Below, piece after piece: positions 27,153-35,886 of a DNA stretch of 64,000 bases; position 1 is the stretch's first letter; each line of letters opens with the position of its first letter. A model generated the notes under the pieces. It ran no database searches, had not been told where the DNA came from, and worked only from the letters and a program-made list of their open reading frames with translations. The DNA is from Dyadobacter crusticola DSM 16708 (GTDB lineage Bacteria; Bacteroidota; Bacteroidia; Cytophagales; Spirosomataceae): positions 62,001 through 126,000 of the forward strand of contig NZ_JNJB01000001.1 of the NCBI RefSeq assembly GCF_000701505.1, read 5' to 3'. A program made the position numbers and the translations under genes.

Positions 27153-28391
27153 TTAGTGCTTCTCCTCCCAAACCCTGCAAATATTTACAATTGTTTCAAC
27201 CGCTTTTTCCATATCCTGTACCGAAACCCATTCTAGCTTTGAGTGGAATGCGTGTTCGCCGGCGAAGATGTTGGGGCAGGGTAAGCCCATGAAAGATAGT
27301 CGGGAACCGTCTGTACCGCCGCGGATGCTTCTGCAAACGGGATCAAGTCCCGCACGGCGCATTGCTTCTTCTGCATGAGCGATGATCTCCGGGTATTTAT
27401 CCAAAATCTCCTTCATATTGCGGTACTGCTCCTGTACCATGAAATCCGCTGTGGAATTGGGATAGGCAGTCAGCACCTCGTCAACTATGCTTTTCAGGAA
27501 TTCTTCTTTTTCGTGGAGACCGGCTGTTGTGAAATCCCGGATGATGAAGCTGAGGATTACTTTCTCCTGAATACCTTCTATGTGTGTCGGGTGAATGAAA
27601 CCTTCCTTGTCTTCGGTCGTTTCTGGTGACAATGCGTCTTTCGGCAAACGGGCGATGATATCTGAGGCGATTTTGACTGCATTCTCCAATTTCCCGAGCG
27701 CGTAACCTGGGTGGGTACTCACACCATTGATCGTGATTTTGACGCTGTCAGCTGAAAAGGTCTCGTTTTCAAGTGTACCTGCGGCTTCACCATCCACAGT
27801 ATATCCATAATCCGCACCGAGTTTAGCCAGGTCGACGCGCTCTGTGCCTCGGCCTACTTCTTCATCGGGGGTGAACAGTATCTTAATTTCTCCGTGCCTG
27901 ATCTCCGGGTGGTTCATCAGGTACTCGGCTGCTGCCATAATTTCGGCCACACCGGCTTTGTTGTCGGCTCCCAGCAGAGTTTTGCCACTCGCAGTAACAA
28001 TGTCATTTCCGATCTGCTGGTCCAGATCATGCAATTCTCCGATTCTTAAAACCTGCGTATTATCGTCGGGGAGGACAATGTCCGTTCCGTCCCAGTTCTT
28101 GTGTACAATCGGCTTTACATTCGCGCCGGTAACATCCGGAGATGTATCCACGTGCGAGCAAAAGCAAATCACAGGCACATTGATTTTGTTGGAATTGGCA
28201 GGAATCGTCGCGTACACGTAACCGTGCTCGTCTACGTGCGCATCGGAAACACCCAGTTCGAGCAGTTCCACCGCCAGTAAGTTACTGAGGTCGCGCTGCT
28301 TGGCTGTGCTCGGAAAACTTTCCGATTCCGGGTCTGATTGCGTATCGATCTGCACATACCTCAGAAACCGTTCGAGAACTGATGTTTTCAT
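27153..28391 (-). CDS. pepT: Peptidase T (tripeptide aminopeptidase)
   Basis: The protein has about 412 residues of the M20B family. Metal ligands and catalytic residues are recognisable: CSHVDTSPD (His and Asp), LLGADNKAGVA (bridging Asp), FTPDEEVGRGTE (catalytic Glu pair), TVDGEAAG, and the C-terminal GEHAFHSKLEWV. It releases N-terminal residues from tripeptides in the cytoplasm. I set the start at the ATG at 28391 (MKTSVLERF) rather than a TTG two codons upstream. Length is normal. Confidence 0.95.
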   Translation of the reverse strand: MKTSVLERFLRYVQIDTQSDPESESFPSTAKQRDLSNLLAVELLELGVSDAHVDEHGYVYATIPANSNKINVPVICFCSHVDTSPDVTGANVKPIVHKNWDGTDIVLPDDNTQVLRIGELHDLDQQIGNDIVTASGKTLLGADNKAGVAEIMAAAEYLMNHPEIRHGEIKILFTPDEEVGRGTERVDLAKLGADYGYTVDGEAAGTLENETFSADSVKITINGVSTHPGYALGKLENAVKIASDIIARLPKDALSPETTEDKEGFIHPTHIEGIQEKVILSFIIRDFTTAGLHEKEEFLKSIVDEVLTAYPNSTADFMVQEQYRNMKEILDKYPEIIAHAEEAMRRAGLDPVCRSIRGGTDGSRLSFMGLPCPNIFAGEHAFHSKLEWVSVQDMEKAVETIVNICRVWEEKH

Positions 28392-28415
28392 AATCAAATC
28401 TGTTTGAAAACCGGA

Positions 28416-28880
28416 TTAACCGAGAATGGAAGCCAGGTCGGCCGGGGAATAGTTGATATTCTTCAAAGTCTTATCGTCGGAAGTTCTGTATACCAGGTAT
28501 TTACCATTATCTTCTTTGAAATAACATTCAGTACCTTTTGCCTGATAATGGGCCACTGTGGCTTCTGCTTCCTCCACTGTCAAACATGCTTTCGACATAT
28601 TCGAGCGTTGTACCTCGTCAAACAGCTCCCTGAATTTTTCGCCTAGCCCAAATTCCAGCACAGCTCCTGACAATACGTACTGCAAATCGCAAAGTGCATC
28701 TGCTACTTCAACAATGTCCTTTTCGAGGATAGCTACTTCGAGCTCCTTCAATTCTTCCGCCAACAACGCCACGCGCAACCTGCTGCGCTCTTCCGACGGA
28801 ATAGCAGGTGCGGCTACAATCGGGTGCTTAAATGTTTTGTGAAATTCGGCGACTTGGTTAAGGCTATCCAGCTGTTGCAT
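28416..28880 (-). CDS. MazG-like nucleoside triphosphate pyrophosphohydrolase
   Basis: The 154-residue helical protein has the all-alpha NTP-pyrophosphatase motif EELKELEVAI...EVADALCDLQYV, which supplies four acidic magnesium ligands. The C-terminal part (about 105-154) is a short accessory region. The family includes MazG, HisE-like and phage-type dNTP pyrophosphatases; the substrate cannot be told from sequence. Probably cytoplasmic house-cleaning of nucleotides. It lies 24 bases upstream of pepT on the same strand. Confidence 0.82.
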   Translation of the reverse strand: MQQLDSLNQVAEFHKTFKHPIVAAPAIPSEERSRLRVALLAEELKELEVAILEKDIVEVADALCDLQYVLSGAVLEFGLGEKFRELFDEVQRSNMSKACLTVEEAEATVAHYQAKGTECYFKEDNGKYLVYRTSDDKTLKNINYSPADLASILG

Positions 28881-28928
28881 TGCTATTACTATCTATTGGT
28901 TTGAATACTTGACACCGGGGATTTTCTG

Positions 28929-29498
28929 CTATACAACCAGGTTGGTCTTAAACAACTTGATTGCGATCGCCAGAAGGATTATCCCGAAAATTTTCCTTAA
29001 TACATCCGTCCCGCCTTGCCCCAGCTTCTTTTCGATCCAGTTTGAAGACTTTAACACCAGGTATACGAAAAACAGATTCAACAAGATACCAATGAGGATA
29101 TTCTGGATTTGATAGGCTGAGCGCAATGCGAGCAAAGTAGTCATCGTAGCGGCTCCGGCGATAATCGGGAATGCGATAGGAACAATGGAGGCGACGCCCA
29201 CATCAATATTGTCGTGTTTAAAAATATTCCTGCCCAGGATCATTTCCAACCCCAACAAAAAGAGGATAATCGCACCCGCAATGGCGAAAGAAGCCACATC
29301 TACCCCAAAAAGACTCAACAGCCTTTCGCCCAGAAAAAGAAAAACGACCATGATGATTCCAGCCGTGATCGTCGCCTTTTCAGACTCAATTTTACCAAGT
29401 CTTTTCCTGAAATCCACTATCACCGGCAGGGAACCAAGTACGTCGATCACGGAGAAAAGAATGAGGGTAACGGAAACGATTTCTTTAAAATTGAACAT
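28929..29498 (-). CDS. MarC-family inner-membrane protein
   Basis: The protein has about 189 residues with six predicted membrane segments. Family features include VTLILFSVIDVLGSLPVI near the N-terminus, FAIAGAIILFLLGLEM and a central P-rich loop (IVPIAFPIIAGAATMTT). MarC proteins have no established function; the earlier link to antibiotic resistance in E. coli was not supported. The ATG at 29498 (MFNFKEIVS) is preferred over a TTG at 29525. Confidence 0.88.
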   Translation of the reverse strand: MFNFKEIVSVTLILFSVIDVLGSLPVIVDFRKRLGKIESEKATITAGIIMVVFLFLGERLLSLFGVDVASFAIAGAIILFLLGLEMILGRNIFKHDNIDVGVASIVPIAFPIIAGAATMTTLLALRSAYQIQNILIGILLNLFFVYLVLKSSNWIEKKLGQGGTDVLRKIFGIILLAIAIKLFKTNLVV

Positions 29499-29597
29499 GC
29501 GGCGCGCATTGAGGTAGAACCGCAAAGTTGCTTAAAATCGTTGTATTTCGACTTATATATCAATACGAAAATAAGCCAGTACTGTCATGGTAACTGA

Positions 29598-30311
29598 TTA
29601 AGAGCCGTTTCCAGGAAGGAAATTCAGGAAGGTATTAAACTGCTTTTTGTACTTCTCCTCGTCGATCTTATAAAAGAATGCGCCTTTCTTGGAATATCCC
29701 TTCTGTTTTTCGTCCAGCTTGATCAGCAGATTGGTAGACAGCAGTTTGCGGCTGAAATTGCGCTTATCCAGCTCCGTCCCGAAAATGGCTTCGTAAAGTT
29801 TCTGTAATTGTGGAATGGTAAATTTTTCAGGCAGCAGCTCGAAACCGATCGGGTGCTGGGAAGCTTTGTAACGCAGATGCTGGATCGCCATTTCTACCAT
29901 AGAACCGTGGTCAAACAGCAATTTAGGAAGCTCCTGAACTGAAAACCACTGCGCCTCAAAGTTCCGGGAAATCTTGTGCGCGTAGTCCTCTACATTAATC
30001 AATGCAAAGTAAGCTACTGACACTGTACGTTCTACGGGATCACGGTCGGGACTGCCAAAAGTATGCAGCTGTTCCAGGTAGATATCTTTAAGATTGGTAA
30101 GCTCGAACAGAATGCGGGAAGATGCGCCTTCGAGACTCTCATCGGGCTGCACCCAGCCGCCCATTAAAGACCAGGTACGGTCCTCGTCTTCAATTCCTCT
30201 TTTTACGAGCAGTAATTTCAATTCTTCGCCATCAAAGCCGAAAATGATGGAGTCCAGGGCTACGAGACATTTTGTTTGCGCCTGGTATTGCTTTAATAGG
30301 TCTAAACGCAC
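29598..30311 (-). CDS. Nudix-winged-helix regulator (NrtR/AraR-like)
   Basis: The 237-residue protein has an N-terminal Nudix fold (about 15-150) and a C-terminal winged helix (about 160-225; KLYEAIFGTELDKRNFSRKLL). The Nudix box is degenerate: GGWVQPDE is followed by RILFELTNL, losing two of the glutamates in REUxEE, so it probably senses a ligand rather than hydrolysing it. This is the layout of NrtR-type repressors, including the arabinose regulator of Bacteroides. No sugar or NAD operon is adjacent, so the target is unknown. Confidence 0.87.
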   Translation of the reverse strand: MRLDLLKQYQAQTKCLVALDSIIFGFDGEELKLLLVKRGIEDEDRTWSLMGGWVQPDESLEGASSRILFELTNLKDIYLEQLHTFGSPDRDPVERTVSVAYFALINVEDYAHKISRNFEAQWFSVQELPKLLFDHGSMVEMAIQHLRYKASQHPIGFELLPEKFTIPQLQKLYEAIFGTELDKRNFSRKLLSTNLLIKLDEKQKGYSKKGAFFYKIDEEKYKKQFNTFLNFLPGNGS

Positions 30312-30378
30312 AACTTAAAATTGCGGGAAATGGTGTTGATTTTATTTACTAAATACAAACATTTCCGTTTACTACTCA

Positions 30379-31440
30379 TTACTGCTTTCTCGCCATTTGG
30401 ACAAGAAAATACTGCAAAGCTGCTATCTCCTGGTCAGATATAGCAGGAAAATTGGCGATCCGGAAGCTGGTATCCTTGTGTTTTCCGTACCCATTTCCAA
30501 GCGTGATCCCATTCTTTCTGGCTGCCTCTTTGATCTCCGTGATCCGCTGCGGCGTATTGGTCACCGCGATCACCGTTTCAGACCTGGCTGCTTCATTTTT
30601 AACCAGAAGATTATATTTGTTTGAAGCCAGGAAACGATACCATTGATCACTGCGCGACCTGGTTTGCGCAGCTACCTCACTGATAGGCTTCACCTGCTGC
30701 ATTACCTTGTTGAGCAGGTAGATGCACAATGTATTAGGTGTAAATGGAGTCTGATTTTTGAGGAAGTTTTCGCGGATGAAAAGCAGACTATTATAATGCT
30801 TTCGCTCTCCGATTTCCACGGCGCGTTCGATTGCTTTTGGTGAAACAATCATCACACCCATTCCGGCAGGCAGGCCGAAGCATTTTTGTACTGACGCATA
30901 CCAAATATCAGCTGATAACCAGGGAAGTACCACGCCCGCCATAGAAGAAGTTGCATCCACCGCAATCAGGTTATCCCCCTCCGACCTTAACGATTCCAGG
31001 AATCCGGCCGGAAGCGCTGTTCCGTTTGAGGTTTCATTATGTGTCAGACAAATCACCTCGCTGCCCGACAATTTACTGGCGAAAGGAAGATCCGGGAGGT
31101 CATTCATGTCGAATGAAAGTCCGCTTGCGCCGGAGGTAAGTTTCTGAGTGTATTCCATCCACTTCTCTCCGAATGCACCATTATAGATGTGCAGGCTCGG
31201 TACCGAGATCAGCGACTGGGCGATAATCTCCCAGCATTCAGTGGCCGAGGAAACAAAATAAACTTCGTAATCCGCAGGAACGTCCAGTTTCGATTTCAGG
31301 TTGCTGATGGTTTCTTCCATCATTTGCATAAAGGAACCACTCCGGTGGTTCGCACTGATCACTCCACTTTCAACCGCTTCCTGCAAATATTGACCAACCT
31401 CATCGTAAACTTTGGAGGGTCCGGGATAAAATGTAATCAT
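30379..31440 (-). CDS. Class V PLP-dependent aminotransferase
   Basis: The 353-residue fold-type I enzyme resembles SerC and alanine-glyoxylate aminotransferases. It opens with ITFYPGPSKV; the PLP lysine is in YASVQKCFGLPAGMG, and an aspartate lies in AVDATSSMAG. The likely reaction is transamination of a small amino acid (serine or phosphoserine type), but the substrate is not settled. Its ATG overlaps the dapA stop as TAATG, so the two are translationally coupled. Confidence 0.85.
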   Translation of the reverse strand: MITFYPGPSKVYDEVGQYLQEAVESGVISANHRSGSFMQMMEETISNLKSKLDVPADYEVYFVSSATECWEIIAQSLISVPSLHIYNGAFGEKWMEYTQKLTSGASGLSFDMNDLPDLPFASKLSGSEVICLTHNETSNGTALPAGFLESLRSEGDNLIAVDATSSMAGVVLPWLSADIWYASVQKCFGLPAGMGVMIVSPKAIERAVEIGERKHYNSLLFIRENFLKNQTPFTPNTLCIYLLNKVMQQVKPISEVAAQTRSRSDQWYRFLASNKYNLLVKNEAARSETVIAVTNTPQRITEIKEAARKNGITLGNGYGKHKDTSFRIANFPAISDQEIAALQYFLVQMARKQ

Positions 31441-32330
31441 TATATAAATCCTTCGCGTATCATCGCTTTTTCAAGCTTTTCACCAAGCTCCTGAGAAGCT
31501 TTTAGCAGTGGCAAGCGTACGTTTGAGCTGCATATACCTTTTATTTCCAGACATTTTTTGATCCCAACCGGATTTGATTCAATGTAAAGCAATGTATCAA
31601 ATTCCAGGAATGAGAGCTGTAATCTGGCGGCTTCCTTAAAGCGCCCTTCCAGCGCGTGCCAGGTCAGTTCACCAAACTCTTTCGGAAATGCATTAGCGAT
31701 AACTGAAATAACTCCGTGCCAGCCCACGCTGATCATCGTAGTAACGAGGTTATCGTCTCCTGAAAGCAGCAGAAAATCGTCGGGAACACGCGCGGCCAGC
31801 TCCATACTTTGCTCAATACTTCCACCTGCATCCTTAATCCCGATGATATTGGAATGTGCAGAAAGCTTCACAATGGTGTCCGCTTTCATATTGATCACCG
31901 TGCGACCGGGCACATTGTAGAGCAGCACAGGAACAGGCGAAGCGTCGGCAATGGCGGTAAAATGCGCGATAATGCCTTCCTGAGTAGGTTTATTGTAGTA
32001 CGGACAAACGGACAGGATTGCATCGACACCCGTAAAATCGGTTTCTTTAATGCATTCGAGCACTGCTCTCGTGTCATTCCCACCAACACCGTACACGATC
32101 GGTAGCGACTTGTAGTTGTTCTTAATCGTAAATGCCAGGATTTCACGTTTTTCGCGGGAAGATACCGTAGGCGATTCGCCGGTGGTTCCCTGTACGACGA
32201 GGTAATCGCTACCGCCTTCACTCACCAGGTCGATCAGCTTTTTCAAACCTGTATAATCTACTTCATTCTCTTGATCGAAAGGAGTGATCAATGCGGCACC
32301 TACCCCTTTGAAACGTTGGTCCAATGGCAT
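31440..32330 (-). CDS. dapA: 4-hydroxy-tetrahydrodipicolinate synthase
   Basis: The 296-residue TIM-barrel lyase has all DapA hallmarks: VVQGTTGESPT for pyruvate binding, Y138 in LLYNVPGRT and Schiff-base K166 in IIGIKDAGG. It condenses pyruvate with aspartate semialdehyde in lysine and meso-diaminopimelate synthesis. dapF, a later step, lies elsewhere in the window. It is preceded by a -7 promoter element and overlaps the aminotransferase gene by one base. Confidence 0.95.
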   Translation of the reverse strand: MPLDQRFKGVGAALITPFDQENEVDYTGLKKLIDLVSEGGSDYLVVQGTTGESPTVSSREKREILAFTIKNNYKSLPIVYGVGGNDTRAVLECIKETDFTGVDAILSVCPYYNKPTQEGIIAHFTAIADASPVPVLLYNVPGRTVINMKADTIVKLSAHSNIIGIKDAGGSIEQSMELAARVPDDFLLLSGDDNLVTTMISVGWHGVISVIANAFPKEFGELTWHALEGRFKEAARLQLSFLEFDTLLYIESNPVGIKKCLEIKGICSSNVRLPLLKASQELGEKLEKAMIREGFI

Positions 32331-32365
32331 TATTAAACTATATAATTGGTTGATTTTCGAAAACG

Positions 32366-32373
32366 CAAAGTTA
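32366..32373 (-). promoter_or_regulatory. -7 promoter element of dapA
   Basis: On the minus strand this reads TAACTTTG, an exact TAnnTTTG match 35 bases upstream of the dapA ATG, in the short gap after ligA. Confidence 0.5.
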
Positions 32374-32393
32374 GCTTTCTAAGTCGTTTTACC

Positions 32394-34484
32394 TTACTTA
32401 TTATCAATCATTGCCAAAAATTCTTCCTCTGAAAGAATTGTCACACCGAGCTTACGCGCCTTTTCCAGTTTGGACGGACCCATATTTGCGCCGGCCAGCA
32501 GGTAGTTCAGCTTTCCGGAAACGCCGCTCAAAACCCTTCCTCCATTGGCTTCAATCTTCTCTTTCAGATCGTCCCGCTCGAAATTTTCAAATACGCCCGA
32601 TATCACGAAAGTTTTGCCTTCCAGCACATCGCTTTCTTTTTCGACAGGTTTTTCGTTGCTCTCCATTTGCAGTCCGGCAGCCTGCAAGCGGGCGACGAGC
32701 TGCTGATTTTCGGGCACGCTGAAATAGGATTCAATGCTCATTGCAATGCGGCCGCCGATTTCGGGAACCGCAACCAGCTGGTCGTAAGTTGCATTGCGCA
32801 GCGCCTCGATGGATTTGAAGTAAGTCGCCAGCTTTTCTGCCACGGTAGCGCCCACAAAGCGAATACCTAATCCAAAAAGCACATTTTTGAATGGGACTGT
32901 TTTCGAAAGCTCAATGCCTTTCAGGATGTTTTCAACTGTTTTTTCACGGAAACTGATCTTCTTGGTTTTCCCTGTTTCTTCATTAACAATACTTTTCTCA
33001 ATACCCAACAAATTCCCTTCATTGAGATCATACAAATCCGCAGGCGTGTTCACCAGGCCGAGGTCAAATAGTGTCTCAATTTTACCTTCACCCAGACTCT
33101 CGATATTCATCGCCTTCCGGTGAATAAAGTGCTCGATCCGGCCTTTCAGCTGCGGCGGGCAGTGGCTGTCGTTCGGACAAAAGAATGCAACTTCTCCCTC
33201 GTTCCGCTGCAACTCGGAGCCGCATTCAGGGCAATGGGTTGGAAATACAATGGGTTCAGTAGGAAACAAATCTCGCTGAGTCACGTCCACACCTGTGATT
33301 TTGGGGATAATTTCTCCGCTTTTCTCAACGAAAACAGTATCACCGATCTCTAAACCTAATCTTTCAAGCTCATTTGCATTGTGCAGCGTAGCTCTTTTTA
33401 CGCGGGTGCCTGATAAATGCACGCCTTTCACCTGATTATAAGGGAGCGCACGCTCAGTTAAATCGCACAGATTAGCGACCGGAGTGATTGCTCCTGTTCT
33501 GCCTACCTGGTAGGTAACCATTCGGAGTACCGCAGGCTTGTTTTCTGCTTTGTATTTAAATGAAATTGCCCAACGCGGACTCTTGGCTGTAAAACCTAGT
33601 TCCTGCTGCTGCTCAAATGAATTGACCTTGATTACAATACCATCAGTAGCGAGCGGAAGCGTCGTTCTTTTCTCTTCCCATTCATGAATGTAAGCGATTA
33701 CCTCATCGATATTGCTCACTTTTTTCCAGCCGGGCGAAACGTTGAATCCCCACGATTTCAGCGCCAGCAAGCTTTCTTCGTGACTTTTGAAAAATGCATT
33801 GTCTGATAAAAAGGAATAAATGTAGCAATCGAGCTGCCGGCGCGCAGTCTCTGCTGAATCCTGCAACTTGAAAGAACCAGAAGCTGCGTTGCGCGGATTG
33901 GCATACTGATTTTCACCCAGCATATCCATTTCCTCATTCAGCTTCTGAAATGAGCTCAGCGGCATAAAACCTTCTCCGCGGATTTCAAATAGCGGCGGCA
34001 GCTTGTCGGATTTCACTCGCAAAGGCAGAGTCCTGATCGTTTTTACATTGGTTGTAATCTCATCCCCTCTCGTACCGTCGCCTCGTGTTACGCCTCTTAC
34101 CAGTACACCATTTTCGTAGGTAAAACTCAGGGATATCCCGTCAAATTTTAGTTCGCAAATGTATTCGTAAGCCTCTCCATCAAGTCCGCGTCTTACCCGA
34201 TCGTCGAAATTGCGCAATTCCTGTTCATTATAAGTATTGTCGAGCGAAAGCATCGGGTACCGGTGGTACACCGTGTTGAATGACTTTGTGATCGTCCCTC
34301 CTACCCGCTGTGTCGGTGAATCGGGTTGCCTGAATTCCGGGTTTGCATCTTCCAGTGCCTTCAACTCTTTCAAGAGCTGGTCGAACTCGTAATCAGAGAT
34401 TTCGGATACGCTATCCTGGTAATAGCGATAGTTATAGTGGTTCAGCTTGTCGGTAAGCTCCTGGATCTGCTGTTCGGGACTCAT
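32394..34484 (-). CDS. ligA: NAD-dependent DNA ligase
   Basis: The 696-residue protein is the complete LigA: Ia domain, adenylation domain with catalytic K113 in ELKFDGIS, OB fold, four-cysteine zinc finger (CPECG ... FFCPN ... HCPP), helix-hairpin-helix repeats and a C-terminal BRCT domain (LEGKTFVISGVFENF). It seals nicks during replication and repair using NAD+. Length and order are normal. It starts at the ATG at 34484. Confidence 0.97.
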   Translation of the reverse strand: MSPEQQIQELTDKLNHYNYRYYQDSVSEISDYEFDQLLKELKALEDANPEFRQPDSPTQRVGGTITKSFNTVYHRYPMLSLDNTYNEQELRNFDDRVRRGLDGEAYEYICELKFDGISLSFTYENGVLVRGVTRGDGTRGDEITTNVKTIRTLPLRVKSDKLPPLFEIRGEGFMPLSSFQKLNEEMDMLGENQYANPRNAASGSFKLQDSAETARRQLDCYIYSFLSDNAFFKSHEESLLALKSWGFNVSPGWKKVSNIDEVIAYIHEWEEKRTTLPLATDGIVIKVNSFEQQQELGFTAKSPRWAISFKYKAENKPAVLRMVTYQVGRTGAITPVANLCDLTERALPYNQVKGVHLSGTRVKRATLHNANELERLGLEIGDTVFVEKSGEIIPKITGVDVTQRDLFPTEPIVFPTHCPECGSELQRNEGEVAFFCPNDSHCPPQLKGRIEHFIHRKAMNIESLGEGKIETLFDLGLVNTPADLYDLNEGNLLGIEKSIVNEETGKTKKISFREKTVENILKGIELSKTVPFKNVLFGLGIRFVGATVAEKLATYFKSIEALRNATYDQLVAVPEIGGRIAMSIESYFSVPENQQLVARLQAAGLQMESNEKPVEKESDVLEGKTFVISGVFENFERDDLKEKIEANGGRVLSGVSGKLNYLLAGANMGPSKLEKARKLGVTILSEEEFLAMIDNK

Positions 34485-34509
34485 GCGGAATGGCTTTATG
34501 GATTTGGGT

Positions 34510-34517
34510 CAAATTTA
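34510..34517 (-). promoter_or_regulatory. -7 promoter element of ligA
   Basis: On the minus strand this reads TAAATTTG, an exact TAnnTTTG match 25 bases upstream of the ligA ATG, divergent from the first Uma2 gene. Confidence 0.5.
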
Positions 34518-34550
34518 AGATTTATTCGAAATTTTAGTAATTCCATGTGA

Positions 34551-34745
34551 CCGATTCAAAATCCGGTCGTCCAAACAGAAACACCATCTTATAGTCAGAT
34601 GAATTCTATTTCGATTTTATGTATTTTCGTAAAAGGCACTGAAAATGAAAACAATGGAAACAACCATTTTTTACAATCCCGATCTCACGCAGATCATCAA
34701 TGGAGAGGAAGTAATGTCGCCTAGTCCGAAGCTTTCTCACCAGCG
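34551..34745 (+). repeat. Direct repeat, copy 1 (promoter and 5' end of Uma2 gene)
   Basis: A stretch of 195 bases is nearly the same as 35212-35406, offset by exactly 661 bases. It covers the upstream region and the first 101 bases of the gene. Similarity drops sharply right after CACCAGCG. Confidence 0.9.
34622..34629 (+). promoter_or_regulatory. Possible -7 element of first Uma2 gene
   Basis: TATTTTCG differs from TAnnTTTG by one base. It lies 15 bases before the ATG and is conserved in the duplicated copy. Confidence 0.35.
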
Positions 34746-35181
34746 GGTTTCCAGGAAATTGCTGCGCGCACTAACGACTTATGTTGAAAACAATGATTTG
34801 GGAGAGGTTTTCGCCGCGCCTTTGGACACGATTCTGGAAGAGAAATTCAATGTGCTACAACCGGATATATTGTTTGTTGCAAAAGAGCAGGCTGATATCA
34901 TGCAGGATTGGGTCAGGGGCGCACCAGCAATGGCGCTCGAAATAGTTTCAAAAGGTTCGTACCGAATGGATACGGTTGTAAAAAAAGCTATTTACGAAAG
35001 GTACGGCGTGCAGGAATACTGGCTTGTATTTCCAGAGAAGGCCTTGATTGAGATCTATACATTACAGCGGATAGCATACCAGACTCACGGAGTATTTACA
35101 ACTAGCGACACGATCAATTCGCCAATTTTTCAAACTCTTAATTTGGAAGTAAGTCTTGTGATGAGTTCGGCTCAAATATGA
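34645..35181 (+). CDS. Uma2-family (DUF820) putative endonuclease, copy 1
   Basis: The 178-residue protein has a PD-(D/E)XK nuclease-type fold. The family pattern is seen in LQPDILFVAKEQ, the catalytic-type MALEIVSKGSYRMD, and the closing KKAIYERYGVQEYWLVFPE. Uma2 proteins are abundant in cyanobacteria and Bacteroidota but their biological role is unclear; some are thought to be mobile or selfish. A tandem paralogue of the same length follows. It starts at the ATG at 34645. Confidence 0.88.
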   Translation: MKTMETTIFYNPDLTQIINGEEVMSPSPKLSHQRVSRKLLRALTTYVENNDLGEVFAAPLDTILEEKFNVLQPDILFVAKEQADIMQDWVRGAPAMALEIVSKGSYRMDTVVKKAIYERYGVQEYWLVFPEKALIEIYTLQRIAYQTHGVFTTSDTINSPIFQTLNLEVSLVMSSAQI

Positions 35182-35211
35182 GATTTGTAAAAAACTTGCT
35201 GACCTGTGTAA

Positions 35212-35406
35212 CCGATTTAGAATCCGACCGTCTAAATAGAAACACCATCTTTAAGCCCGATGATTTCTATTTTGATTTTATGTATTTTCGTAAAAGGCAT
35301 TGAAAATGAAAACAATGGACACAACCGTTTTTTACAATCCCGATCTGACGCAGATCATCAATGGAGAGGAAGTAATGTCGCCTAGCCCGAAGCTCTCTCA
35401 CCAGCG
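35212..35406 (+). repeat. Direct repeat, copy 2 (promoter and 5' end of Uma2 gene)
   Basis: This is the second copy of the 195-base repeat at 34551-34745. The 5' coding part (from 35306) has only a few differences, while the following coding region has diverged strongly. Confidence 0.9.
35283..35290 (+). promoter_or_regulatory. Possible -7 element of second Uma2 gene
   Basis: TATTTTCG sits at the same position relative to the ATG as in copy 1, so the promoter was duplicated with the gene. Confidence 0.35.
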
Positions 35407-35842
35407 AATCTTGTTTGACCTGGCCTTTTTCTTAAAAAGGTACGTAAAAGATAATAACCTGGGCGAGGTTTTCATTGCTCCTTTGGACACGATTCTGGAA
35501 GACAGATTCAACGTCTTACAACCTGACATACTTTTTATTTCCAACAAGCAAAAAGATATCATGCAGGATTGGGTACGCGGCGCGCCGGATATGGTAGTTG
35601 AGGTAGTTTCAAAAGGTTCTTTCAAAATGGATACCGTCATTAAGAAAAAAATTTATGAACGCTACGGCGTGAAGGAATACTGGATTGTATTTCCTGAAAA
35701 AACCCTGGTCGAGGTATACACGTTGTATTCGGGGCAGTATCTGTTGTTTGGGACTTTTAGCGGCGAGCAGCTGATTAAAACGCCGATCTTTCCAGACTTC
35801 GATGCTCAGGCAAATGCCATTTTTCGCGATTTAAACAAGTAA
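35306..35842 (+). CDS. Uma2-family (DUF820) putative endonuclease, copy 2
   Basis: The 178-residue paralogue matches the preceding gene in length. It keeps the family motifs LQPDILFISNKQ, MVVEVVSKGSFKMD and KKKIYERYGVKEYWIVFPE, so the acidic and lysine residues of the nuclease-like site are intact. Residues 1-33 are almost unchanged from copy 1; residues 35-50 are completely different, and the rest is moderately diverged. Start: ATG at 35306, equivalent to copy 1, not the TTG two codons earlier. Confidence 0.88.
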   Translation: MKTMDTTVFYNPDLTQIINGEEVMSPSPKLSHQRILFDLAFFLKRYVKDNNLGEVFIAPLDTILEDRFNVLQPDILFISNKQKDIMQDWVRGAPDMVVEVVSKGSFKMDTVIKKKIYERYGVKEYWIVFPEKTLVEVYTLYSGQYLLFGTFSGEQLIKTPIFPDFDAQANAIFRDLNK

Positions 35843-35886
35843 TTGCTAATTTCGCCGGATATCGTTTTCGTTAATTTGAGATTATC

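Noticed and set aside
34551..35406. Direct repeat as ends of an insertion sequence
   Set aside because: There is no transposase, terminal inverted repeat or target duplication; the repeat is part of a tandem gene duplication.
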